Shown here: positions 43,064 through 50,595 of the stretch, piece by piece
Layout of the letters: each line of letters opens with the position of its first letter
Position numbering within the stretch: position 1 is the first letter of the stretch
Position numbers and translations under genes: made by a program
Assembly (NCBI RefSeq): GCF_001426245.1
Contig: NZ_LMCM01000009.1
Span: 62,001-126,000, forward strand
From: Phycicoccus sp. Root101
Lineage (GTDB): Bacteria > Actinomycetota > Actinomycetes > Actinomycetales > Dermatophilaceae
Length of the DNA stretch: 64,000 nucleotides
Direction: 5' to 3'
The notes under the pieces: model-generated
What the model saw: only the letters and a program-made list of their open reading frames with translations
What the model was told of the DNA's origin: nothing
Database searches by the model: none

Positions 43064-43473
43064 CCCTGCCTCCACGGCAGTCCCGAGTTCTTCCAGCCGG
43101 AGACCGAGCGGTGTCCCTGGTCGTCGTGCGGCCCCTCGAAGCCCTCCGTGACGTTGTAGGACGGCTCCAGGCCGGCCCCGGTGGCAGCCTCCGCCGCGGC
43201 CACCGAACGCACGCCGGAGCGGCACAGGAAGTAGATCGGGGCACCGTCGGGCAGGCCCGCATCGCGCAGCTGCTCGACGAAGTCGCCGTTCACCGCCCCG
43301 TCCGGAAAGCGTTGCCACTCCACGCAGATGACCTTCTTGCCCAGCCCGGTGAGGTCGGGCAGCCCGACGTAGTTCCACTCGGCGCTGGTGCGCACGTCGA
43401 CGAGGACCGCGTCCTCGTCGGCCGCCAGCGCGGCATACGCATCCTGGGGGGCGACGTCTCCTGCGTAGCTCAT
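43060..43473 (-). CDS. Rhodanese-like sulfurtransferase
   Basis: 137 residues, one rhodanese domain. The active-site loop is FLCRSGVRS with the persulfide Cys. The start is DAYAALAADEDAVLVDVRTS. Its stop overlaps metZ by four bases. It probably carries sulfane sulfur for, or controls, the homocysteine-forming step; direct proof is not available from sequence. Confidence 0.92.
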   Translation of the reverse strand: MSYAGDVAPQDAYAALAADEDAVLVDVRTSAEWNYVGLPDLTGLGKKVICVEWQRFPDGAVNGDFVEQLRDAGLPDGAPIYFLCRSGVRSVAAAEAATGAGLEPSYNVTEGFEGPHDDQGHRSVSGWKNSGLPWRQG

Positions 43474-43544
43474 GTCCCCAGCGTAGGACGGACCGCCACA
43501 TGGCGAGACGACCCGGCCACATCGTGGGCGGGTCGTCCGTCCGC

Positions 43545-44696
43545 TCAGGTGCGGTTGGTGAACGCGACCGAGACGTTGCCGTCCGGCCAGACCTCGAGCG
43601 CTGTGAGCGAGCCCGGTGCCGCGGCGAGCCGCCAGATCCGGTCGTGCGGGATGCCCAGCACGTGCGCGAGGACGACCATGATCGGCTTGCGGTGGCAGAC
43701 CACGACGGTCGTGCCGCCCGCGGCGACCACGCGCTCGTACGCGGCGAGGACGCGCTCGGCCAGCTCCAGGTGGGTCTCCCCGCCCGGACGGGCGTATGCC
43801 GCGTCGCTGCGCATGCGGTCCAGCTCGTCGGCCTGCTCTCGGGCGAGGTCGTGGACGCTGACGCCGTCCCAGTCGCCGAAGTCCTGCTCGTCCCAGTCCT
43901 CGTCCTGCTCGGCGTCGACGCCGAGGGTCGCGGCGACCGCGGCACCCGTCTGGACGGCGCGGGCCAGCGACGACGTGACGACCCGTGCGTCGGCGCCCCC
44001 CAGGAGGTGGGCGACGGCGGCGCCGGCGGCTCGCGCCTGGGCGCGACCGGTCTCGTTGAGGGAGGGGTCCGCGCCGCCCCGGCCGTCGAGCTGGGCGTGC
44101 ACGGTGAAGTCGGTGACGCCGTGGCGCACCAGCACGAGGCGGGTGGGGGTCCCCCGGTCAGCAGCCGGCGGCAGTGTCGTGGAGGCGGGGTTGGGGTCGA
44201 TGATCTCCTCGACGAGCTCGTCGGCCGACGTGTCCCGCTCTGCCACGGCCGCGTCGCCCAGCATCCGGTCGATGGTGCGACCGTCCATGCCGTCGTTGGA
44301 CAGGGCGTCCGCGTCCTTGTTCTTCTCACGGGGGATCCACGTGTAGGACACCGAGCCACCACCGCGGCTGATGAGCGCGGCCAGCTCGCGGGCCTCGAGG
44401 GCCAGTCGCCGCATGTCCTCGTGCTTGATCTTCCAGCGGCCCGACATCTGCTCGACGACGAGCTTGGAGTCCATGCGCGCCTCGACGTGGGCGCTGGGGT
44501 CGATGCGTTGGGCGGCCCGCAGCCCGGCGATCAGGCCGGAGTACTCCGCGACGTTGTTGGACTCCTTGCCCAGCGGCGCAGCGCCCTCCCAGAGGACCGT
44601 GCCGCTGGCGCGGTCACGGACGAGGGCACCGTAGCCGGCGACCCCGGGGTTGCCCCGGGAGCCGCCGTCGGCTTCGACGACGAGCTGACGACCCAC
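43545..44696 (-). CDS. Bifunctional RNase H type I / histidine (acid) phosphatase
   Basis: 383 residues. The N-terminal RNase H domain (1-~135) has the acidic residues in VEADGGSRGNPG, NVAEYSGLIAGL, RMDSKLVVEQM and NKDADALSN. After a linker the histidine phosphatase domain starts with LVLVRHGVTDF and ends with TTVVVCHRKPIM. Mycobacterium tuberculosis Rv2228c is the known homologue with this fusion. It has RNase HI activity, and its phosphatase half is involved in alpha-ribazole phosphate dephosphorylation for cobalamin. It lies three bases after the zinc-ribbon gene; the Nif3/zinc-ribbon/RNase H order is conserved in actinobacteria. Confidence 0.93.
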   Translation of the reverse strand: MGRQLVVEADGGSRGNPGVAGYGALVRDRASGTVLWEGAAPLGKESNNVAEYSGLIAGLRAAQRIDPSAHVEARMDSKLVVEQMSGRWKIKHEDMRRLALEARELAALISRGGGSVSYTWIPREKNKDADALSNDGMDGRTIDRMLGDAAVAERDTSADELVEEIIDPNPASTTLPPAADRGTPTRLVLVRHGVTDFTVHAQLDGRGGADPSLNETGRAQARAAGAAVAHLLGGADARVVTSSLARAVQTGAAVAATLGVDAEQDEDWDEQDFGDWDGVSVHDLAREQADELDRMRSDAAYARPGGETHLELAERVLAAYERVVAAGGTTVVVCHRKPIMVVLAHVLGIPHDRIWRLAAAPGSLTALEVWPDGNVSVAFTNRT

Positions 44697-44699
44697 CGG

Positions 44700-45440
44700 T
44701 CAGAGGCCGGACTCGGACGTGCGGACCAGGATCCTGCGGCACTCCTCGCAGCGCAGCACCTCGTCGTCCGGGGCGGCCTTGATGCGGTTCATCTCGACGT
44801 TGTTGAGCTCGAGCTGGCAACCACCGCAGCGTCGCTGGCGCAGGGCCGCTGCGGCCAGGCCGCCGGTCTGGGTGCGGATCTTCTCGTAGAGCGCGACCAG
44901 GTCGGCGCCCACGCCTGCGACGGTGTCGGCCCGGGGGGCGGAGACCTTGGCGGCCTCGGCCTCGAAGTCCTTGAGGGCGTCGTCCTTGGCTGCGGAGGCC
45001 GCCTCGAGCTCGGTCGCGAGGGCCGCCCGCTCCGCCTCGAGCCGGGCCACGGCGGCCTCGGCGGCCTCGGCACGCTCCATGACCTCGATCTCGACGTCCT
45101 CGAGCTCGGCCTGGCGCCGGTTCAGGGAGTCGAGCTCGTGCTGGAGCGCCTGCAGGTCCTTGGCGGTGCCGGTACCGGCGTCGAGCCGCGCCCGGTTGCG
45201 CGCTGCACGGTCACGCACCAGCTGCACGTCGGTGTCGGCCTTGGCCACCTCGCGCTGCACGTCGCCCAGGGCCGTCTGGGCACGGACGAGGTCGGAGTCG
45301 AGGGCCGCTGCGCGCCGCTCGAGCTCGGCGAGCTGGGCTCGCTGCGGCAGGTTCTTGGTCGCGTGGGCGATCTGGTCGAGACGGGTGTCGATCGCCTGCA
45401 GGTCCAGGAGCCTCCACTGACGGGACGGGTCGGCTTTCAG
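44700..45440 (-). CDS. Coiled-coil protein with C-terminal zinc ribbon (CT398/Rv2229c-like), CTG start
   Basis: 246 residues. Residues ~20-180 are one long antiparallel coiled coil rich in Ala, Glu, Arg and Leu. The end has a four-Cys zinc ribbon, CGGCQLELN and CEECRRIL. The start I chose is CTG 45440 (LKADPSRQWRLLDLQ), because homologues begin exactly there and GGAGGT lies five bases upstream. It also overlaps the Nif3 stop as CTGA. The only in-frame GTG (45482) adds 14 residues that are unlike the family. The protein probably binds nucleic acid or a partner through the ribbon. Confidence 0.85.
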   Translation of the reverse strand: MKADPSRQWRLLDLQAIDTRLDQIAHATKNLPQRAQLAELERRAAALDSDLVRAQTALGDVQREVAKADTDVQLVRDRAARNRARLDAGTGTAKDLQALQHELDSLNRRQAELEDVEIEVMERAEAAEAAVARLEAERAALATELEAASAAKDDALKDFEAEAAKVSAPRADTVAGVGADLVALYEKIRTQTGGLAAAALRQRRCGGCQLELNNVEMNRIKAAPDDEVLRCEECRRILVRTSESGL

Positions 45441-46288
45441 GACGTACCTCCGGGCGGCTCGGCACCGACGACGAAGGTCCACGGGTCGGTGCGCAGTGTG
45501 GAAATGTGAGTCTCCACTCTAGAGGCCGACGGGTCCCCGTCCGCAAGCGCCGCCTCCAGCCGCCGCGCGGCCTCGGTGAGCCACAGGGACTCGGTCGCCC
45601 AGTGCCCCGCGTCCACCAGGTATGGCGTGCCGCCGCGGGCCTCCTCGCGCGCCTCCAGCACGGGGTGGTGGCGCAGGTCCGCAGTGACGAAGACGTCGGC
45701 TCCCGCAGCCCTGACGTGGTCGAACATGTCGTCCCCCGCGCCGCCCATCACGGCGACACGCTGGACCCTGGCTCCGGGTGGACCCGCCACCCGGACGCCC
45801 CCCGCCGAGGGCGGCAGGGCGGCATACAGGGCGGTGGTGAACTCGGCCAAGGTGTTCGGGGCGGGGAGGCTGCCGACCCGGCCGAGGGGCTGCCCCTCGA
45901 CCACGGCCAGCGGCTCCACGTCGGTGAGCCCGCAGGCGTCCACCAGCGCGTCGTTGACGCCGGGCTCGGCGACGTCGGCGTTGGTGTGGGCGACGTACAG
46001 CGCGATGTCGTGCACGACCAGGGCCGTGACGCTCGCCCCCTTGGCCGTCGAGGTCGCCACGCTGTGGATGCCCCTGAGCAGCAGCGGGTGGTGGGTGACC
46101 AGGAGGTCGGCGCCGAGCTCGCGCGCCTCGTCGATGACCGCCAGCGTGGGGTCGACGGCGAACAGGACCCGCGACACCGGCTGCTCGAGGTCGCCGGACA
46201 CCAGGCCGACCTGGTCCCACGACTGCGCCGTGGACGGCGGGTAGAAGCCCTCGAGGGCGTGGACGGCGTCGGCGAGGGTGGGGTGCAC
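45437..46288 (-). CDS. Nif3-like / GTP cyclohydrolase 1 type 2 family metal protein
   Basis: 283 residues from GTG 46288. The metal ligands are in LLVTHHPLLLRGIHSV, VAHTNAD and VDAGHWATESLW. The interior RVAVMGGAGDDMFDHVRAAG is also typical. These proteins form barrel hexamers with two metal ions; biological role is not settled. Codon GTG 46288 begins one base after the 3' end of tRNA-Val. After tRNA 3' processing the message would thus begin about one base before the start codon. No ribosome-binding site is possible, so translation should be leaderless. The stop overlaps the zinc-ribbon start. Confidence 0.9.
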   Translation of the reverse strand: MHPTLADAVHALEGFYPPSTAQSWDQVGLVSGDLEQPVSRVLFAVDPTLAVIDEARELGADLLVTHHPLLLRGIHSVATSTAKGASVTALVVHDIALYVAHTNADVAEPGVNDALVDACGLTDVEPLAVVEGQPLGRVGSLPAPNTLAEFTTALYAALPPSAGGVRVAGPPGARVQRVAVMGGAGDDMFDHVRAAGADVFVTADLRHHPVLEAREEARGGTPYLVDAGHWATESLWLTEAARRLEAALADGDPSASRVETHISTLRTDPWTFVVGAEPPGGTS

Positions 46289-46289
46289 G

Positions 46290-46362
46290 TGGGCCCGGCC
46301 GGGCTCGAACCGACGACACCCGCGGTGTAAACGCGGTGCTCTACCAACTGAGCTACAGGCCC
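46290..46362 (-). tRNA. tRNA-Val (anticodon TAC)
   Basis: 73 nt. The acceptor stem pairs GGGCCTG with CGGGCCC. The D-arm is TAGCTCAGTTGGTAGAGC. The anticodon stem CCGCG/CGCGG holds the loop TTTACAC, giving anticodon TAC. The T-arm loop is TTCGAGC. No CCA is encoded. The gene starts 46362 on the minus strand and its 3' end abuts the nif3-like gene. Confidence 0.96.
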
Positions 46363-46570
46363 TCCGCACGGTCGACCCAGCCGAACCGCGCGGCGCCATT
46401 GTGTCAGGTGGGCAGGGGTGCGAGGGAAATTTCGGCAGGCGGGGCGGGATGTGGTGATTTTCCTTCCCAAAGGCCCCCACGCGGTGCAAGATGCCCCTCA
46501 TTGTGGTCTCTCGCAGAGAGAGGTCCCTGAACCCGGCTACTCCGCGGCCGGGTCAGAACATGGAGGAAAA

Positions 46571-49393
46571 ATGACTCATCGCAGGATCACGGGGCGTGCT
46601 CTCCGGGCCGCCGCGGTGGTTCCGACGTTCGCGCTCGTCGCCACCAGCCTCGCGGCTGTCGGCGCAGCGGGCACCTCGTCGGCCGCCCCCGCACCCGCGC
46701 CGGCCAGTCCCAGTGCCGCCGCAGGAGGCAGCACCTACCTGAACACCGTGGCCCCCCGGGCCGAGCAAGCCTTCGGCACCGACACCCGGGTCACCAAGGA
46801 CAAGAAGGTGCTGGCCCGCCAGGCCGCCGTCCTGGAGAAGGCCAAGAAGTACGACGCCAAGCACGCCAAGGGGAACCCGGTCGCCGCACGCGGCCTGGCG
46901 AAGATCGAGGCGCAGTCGCTGCGCACCGGCCAGAGCCCCGCGGCGATCAAGAGCAAGTTCAAGCAGGCCCCTGCCATGCAGGAGGCCAAGCTGCTCACGA
47001 TCCTCGTCGAGTTCAACGACAAGGCGAACGACGACTTCCGCACGTCGATGGTCCCGAGCGAGTTCGGCTCGGACACCTGCAAGCTGGGCTCCGTGCAGAA
47101 CGGCCCGAAGCACAACACCATCCCCAACCCGGCGAGCGCCCCGCTGCTCGACAACAACTCCATGTGGGTCAAGGACTTCTCGTCCGCGCACTACAACACG
47201 ATGCTCTACACCAAGACCGGCATCACCCAGCGCGTGCGCACCGACCTCAAGGGCCCTGACGGCAAGCCCGGCTTCGACATCTCCGGCTACACGATGAAGA
47301 ACATGTACGAGGAGATGTCCAAGGGCGCGTACACCGTCGACGGTGCTGCGACCCCGTGGATCACGGTGCCGCACTCGGAGGCCTACTACGGCGCCACCCG
47401 GTGCCACCAGGACGAGAACGGCGTCTGGACCTACGACGCGATCCAGGACATGCAGGGTCACCCGAGCAACCCGCTCGGCGCCGGCCAGCTGCCCATCGAC
47501 GCCGTGGCGGCCCTCGCCAAGGCCCAGCCGAACTTCCCCTGGGCCGACTACGACCTCGAGGACCAGGGCGACGTCGACGGTGACGGCAACTTCAACGAGC
47601 CGGACGGCGTCATCGACCACGTCGTGCTCGTCCACGCCGGCTCGGACAAGTCCGGTGGTGGCGGTGCCCAGGGCACCTACGCCATCTGGGCGCACTCGTC
47701 GGCCGTCGCCGGTGGCGCTCCCGTTCCCGGGACCAACCTCAAGCTGAGCAACTACATCGTGCAGCCGGAGGACTCCGGCGTCGGTGTGTTCGCCCACGAG
47801 TACGGTCACGACCTCGGTCTGCCGGACCTCTACGACACCGCCAGCGGCGGCGACTCCGACGTCGACTTCTGGGACCTGATGAGCTCCGGCTCGCACTCGG
47901 GCCCGATCTTCCAGTCGATGCCGACGCACATGGGCATCTGGGACAAGTACGTCCTCGGCTGGGCCGACCCGAAGGTCATCAACCCCGGTGACCCGCGTCA
48001 GTCCGTCCTCGTCGGCCAGTCGTCGCGCACGCCGCGCGGCACGCAGGACGGCCTCAAGGTCAACCTGCCGAACAAGACCATCACCCTCGCGACCCCGCAC
48101 GGCGGCGCGAAGATGTGGTTCTCCAGCAGCGACCAGTCGTGGGCCGACAACACCCTGACCCGCACGGTCCGCGTCCCGGCGGGCTCGACCGACGCGAAGT
48201 TCTGGATGTGGAACAACTACTCCATCGAGGAGGACTGGGACTTCGGCTTCGTCGAGGTCTCGACCGACGGTGGCGCCACGTGGACCGAGCAGAAGGTCTA
48301 CGACACCACGGGCGCCGAGGTCAGCACGTCCGACACCTACGCCGACCCGAACGGCAACCTCAAGACCTTCGGCAACAAGAAGTACGGACTCACCGGGGCC
48401 ACCGACGGCTGGGAGCACCACTACGCGAAGGTCACGCCCTATGCCGGCAAGACCATCCAGGTCCGCCTGCACTACGCCACCGACGCCGCCTTCGAGGACC
48501 GTGGCTGGTTCGTCGACGACCTCTCGCTCACCAACGGTGCGAGCACGGTCTGGAGCGACAACGCCGAGGCCAACAACGGCTGGACCGCCAAGGTCGGCAC
48601 GCACGTCGACACCACCGGTGCCGGCTGGATCCTCGACACCGGCACGCAGACCAAGGCGCAGTACTACCTGGTCGAGTGGCGCAACTTCGACGGGTTCGAC
48701 AAGGGCCTGCAGTACGGCTACGACACGACCTACCAGGCCAAGGGCGCGTGGAACGTCGAGAAGATCAAGTACAACGCTCCCGGTGCCCTCATCTGGTACC
48801 GCGACACCACGTACGGCAACGCCAACCACGTGCTCAACAACCTCTCGGACCTCCCGAGCGAGGGCACCAAGGGCGGCCTGCTGATCGTCGACAGCCACTT
48901 CGACCCGCTGCGCCGCACCGGCGCCGCGGCAGCGCTCGACCCGACGCTGCTGAAGAACCTGCCGTCGCGCCCGCAGTCGTCCAACGCCGCGTTCGGCCTC
49001 GTGGGGACCTACCCCTTCAAGGAGTGCGTGACGAACGACGCGGTCACCAAGACCGCCTGCAACACCTACCCGAAGCAGGCCGCGGTGCGGACCTTCACGG
49101 ACAACAAGGGCTGGTACCCCGGTATCGAGTACCGCCCCGACCTGGACGCGAAGAACCCGTACTTCTACCGCGACGCTGACGCCTCGGTGGTCGTCCCCTC
49201 CAAGGGCAACTCGCCGTACACCGTCAAGATCGTGGACAAGAACGGCAAGCTCCTCCCGGCGCAGTACGGCGACGGGCTCGGCACCGGCAACCCGGCGGAC
49301 TCGAAGGTCGGCTACGGCACGACCATCACCGTCGCGATGACGATGCAGAACAACCAGATGGCGCGGCTCATGGTGACCCCGCCGAAGAAGTAA
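46571..49393 (+). CDS. Secreted M6 (immune inhibitor A-type) metalloprotease
   Basis: 940 residues, ATG behind GGAGG. The Sec signal peptide is around AAVVPTFALVATSLAAVGAA, then Ala/Pro-rich and a pro-region to about 130. The catalytic zinc site is HEYGHDLGLPDLYDT with His409, Glu410 and His413. The upstream ADYDLEDQGDVDGDGNFNEP is an M6-typical calcium loop region. Two beta domains end the protein, including KIVDKNGKLLPAQYG. Immune inhibitor A proteases degrade host or environmental proteins outside the cell. A single gene, ended by a strong hairpin. The leader (46400-46570) is AT-richer than its surroundings. Confidence 0.93.
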   Translation: MTHRRITGRALRAAAVVPTFALVATSLAAVGAAGTSSAAPAPAPASPSAAAGGSTYLNTVAPRAEQAFGTDTRVTKDKKVLARQAAVLEKAKKYDAKHAKGNPVAARGLAKIEAQSLRTGQSPAAIKSKFKQAPAMQEAKLLTILVEFNDKANDDFRTSMVPSEFGSDTCKLGSVQNGPKHNTIPNPASAPLLDNNSMWVKDFSSAHYNTMLYTKTGITQRVRTDLKGPDGKPGFDISGYTMKNMYEEMSKGAYTVDGAATPWITVPHSEAYYGATRCHQDENGVWTYDAIQDMQGHPSNPLGAGQLPIDAVAALAKAQPNFPWADYDLEDQGDVDGDGNFNEPDGVIDHVVLVHAGSDKSGGGGAQGTYAIWAHSSAVAGGAPVPGTNLKLSNYIVQPEDSGVGVFAHEYGHDLGLPDLYDTASGGDSDVDFWDLMSSGSHSGPIFQSMPTHMGIWDKYVLGWADPKVINPGDPRQSVLVGQSSRTPRGTQDGLKVNLPNKTITLATPHGGAKMWFSSSDQSWADNTLTRTVRVPAGSTDAKFWMWNNYSIEEDWDFGFVEVSTDGGATWTEQKVYDTTGAEVSTSDTYADPNGNLKTFGNKKYGLTGATDGWEHHYAKVTPYAGKTIQVRLHYATDAAFEDRGWFVDDLSLTNGASTVWSDNAEANNGWTAKVGTHVDTTGAGWILDTGTQTKAQYYLVEWRNFDGFDKGLQYGYDTTYQAKGAWNVEKIKYNAPGALIWYRDTTYGNANHVLNNLSDLPSEGTKGGLLIVDSHFDPLRRTGAAAALDPTLLKNLPSRPQSSNAAFGLVGTYPFKECVTNDAVTKTACNTYPKQAAVRTFTDNKGWYPGIEYRPDLDAKNPYFYRDADASVVVPSKGNSPYTVKIVDKNGKLLPAQYGDGLGTGNPADSKVGYGTTITVAMTMQNNQMARLMVTPPKK

Positions 49394-49410
49394 CCAGCAC
49401 CGAACGAACC

Positions 49411-49446
49411 AGGGCCGGTATGCCGCACACGCGGCATACCGGCCCT
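49411..49446. terminator. Perfect terminator hairpin
   Basis: A perfect 16-bp stem (49411-49426 with 49431-49446) closes an ACAC loop. It lies between the convergent protease and peroxiredoxin genes. The arms contain GGTATGCCGC, a motif that also makes the arm of the hairpin at 60493. Confidence 0.92.
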
Positions 49447-49484
49447 GTCGTCGTCGGGGCGCCGGGAGGACCCTGCCCCCGCGC

Positions 49485-49952
49485 TCAGGCGAGCTCGCGC
49501 AGCGCCTCGTGGTAGCCGGTGAAGTCGCGCGCCTGGCCGATCTCGTTGACCAGGGACCAGCGGACGACGCCCTCGCGGTCGATCAGGAAGGTCCCGCGGA
49601 CGGCGGCGCCGGCACCCTCGTGCAGGACGCCGAAGGACTGCGCGACGGCCCCGTGCGGCCAGAAGTCGGACAGGAGGGGGAAGAAGTACCCCTCCTTGTC
49701 GGCCCAGGCGCGCTGGGTGAACATGTGGTCGGTCGAGATGCCGAGCACCTGGACGTCGTCGGAGACGAAGGCGCCGAGGTTGTCGCGGATCTCGCAGAGC
49801 TCGCCGGTGCAGATCCCGGAGAAGGCGAACGGGTAGAAGACCACGACGACGAACTTGTCGCCGCGGAACGAGGACAGCGTGACGTCCTGGCCGTTCTGGT
49901 CCTTGAGGGTGAAGTCGGGGGCGATGTCGCCGACAGCGAGCGGTGAGGTCAT
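49485..49952 (-). CDS. Peroxiredoxin (AhpE/PrxQ-like)
   Basis: 155 residues. Reduces hydrogen and organic peroxides. Peroxidatic Cys48 is in YPFAFSGICTGELCEIRDN. A second Cys lies five residues on (Cys53), the spacing of the resolving Cys in PrxQ/BCP enzymes, which is unlike one-Cys AhpE. The rest (SDFWPHGAVAQSFGVLHEG, RGTFLIDREGVVRW) is typical of the AhpC/TSA family. ATG 49952 is the natural start. It is 22 bases downstream of the DUF3052 gene in the same direction. Confidence 0.92.
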   Translation of the reverse strand: MTSPLAVGDIAPDFTLKDQNGQDVTLSSFRGDKFVVVVFYPFAFSGICTGELCEIRDNLGAFVSDDVQVLGISTDHMFTQRAWADKEGYFFPLLSDFWPHGAVAQSFGVLHEGAGAAVRGTFLIDREGVVRWSLVNEIGQARDFTGYHEALRELA

Positions 49953-49974
49953 GGCTGGCAGTCTGCCAGCCAAC

Positions 49975-50400
49975 TCAGCGCCGGGCCGACTTGGGGGCGA
50001 CGAGCCGGGTCGCGGTCCAGTCCTCGCAGGCGTTGACCGTGCCGGACGTGTGGAGGCCGCCGGTGGTGGCCGCCTCCTCGATGTCGCTGGCCTGGACGTG
50101 GCCGGGACGGCCCGCCTTGGGGGTGAGGATGACGATGAAGGCACCGTCGGCCAGGTTGGTCAGGGCGTCGACGACTGCGTCGACGAGGTCGCCGTCGTCC
50201 TCGCGCCACCAGATGAGGACGGAGTCGGCCACGTCGCCGTAGTCCTCGTCCTCCAGCTCGGTGCCGGTGAGGTCCTCGATGGCGAAGCGGAGGTCGTCGT
50301 CGACGTCCGTGTCGTAGCCGAATTCCTGGATCACCTGACCTGCGGTGAACCCCAGACGGTCGGCCCCACCGTGCGGCGCCGCCTGTGCGGACGTGCTCAC
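49975..50400 (-). CDS. DUF3052 protein
   Basis: 141 residues from GTG 50400, which follows AGGAGAAGG. The family pattern is clear: ADRLGFTAGQVIQEFGYDTD, VADSVLIWWREDDGDLVDAV and the GAFIVILTPKAGRPG strand. Members are small, acidic, cytosolic actinobacterial proteins of unknown function. In Streptomyces and mycobacteria they sit directly beside aceE; here a seven-kilobase block separates them. Confidence 0.92.
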   Translation of the reverse strand: MSTSAQAAPHGGADRLGFTAGQVIQEFGYDTDVDDDLRFAIEDLTGTELEDEDYGDVADSVLIWWREDDGDLVDAVVDALTNLADGAFIVILTPKAGRPGHVQASDIEEAATTGGLHTSGTVNACEDWTATRLVAPKSARR

Positions 50401-50595
50401 GTGCCTTCTCCTGTTTCTCGTCGTCGACCTCGGTGGTCGGGGACTGTGGCGCACAGTCCACTCTGTCCGGGCCGTTTGCGCAACCAACTCCACAGAATCG
50501 TCGCAGATCAGCCGCGATCTGGACGCCGTCGTGCCCCGCGCGACCGCCTGCCCGCCCACGGCGCGGGCGCGCCGGAGCCGGGTTAGGGTCGCCGT

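Noticed and set aside
46289-46501. N-terminal extension of the Nif3 frame up to 46501
   Set aside because: It would translate straight through tRNA-Val; family alignment supports the GTG at 46288.
46400-46570. The AT-rich protease leader as a further exact copy of the 17-base element
   Set aside because: Only a loose match with a 2-base insertion is present, so it is mentioned as a possible relative and not annotated as a site.
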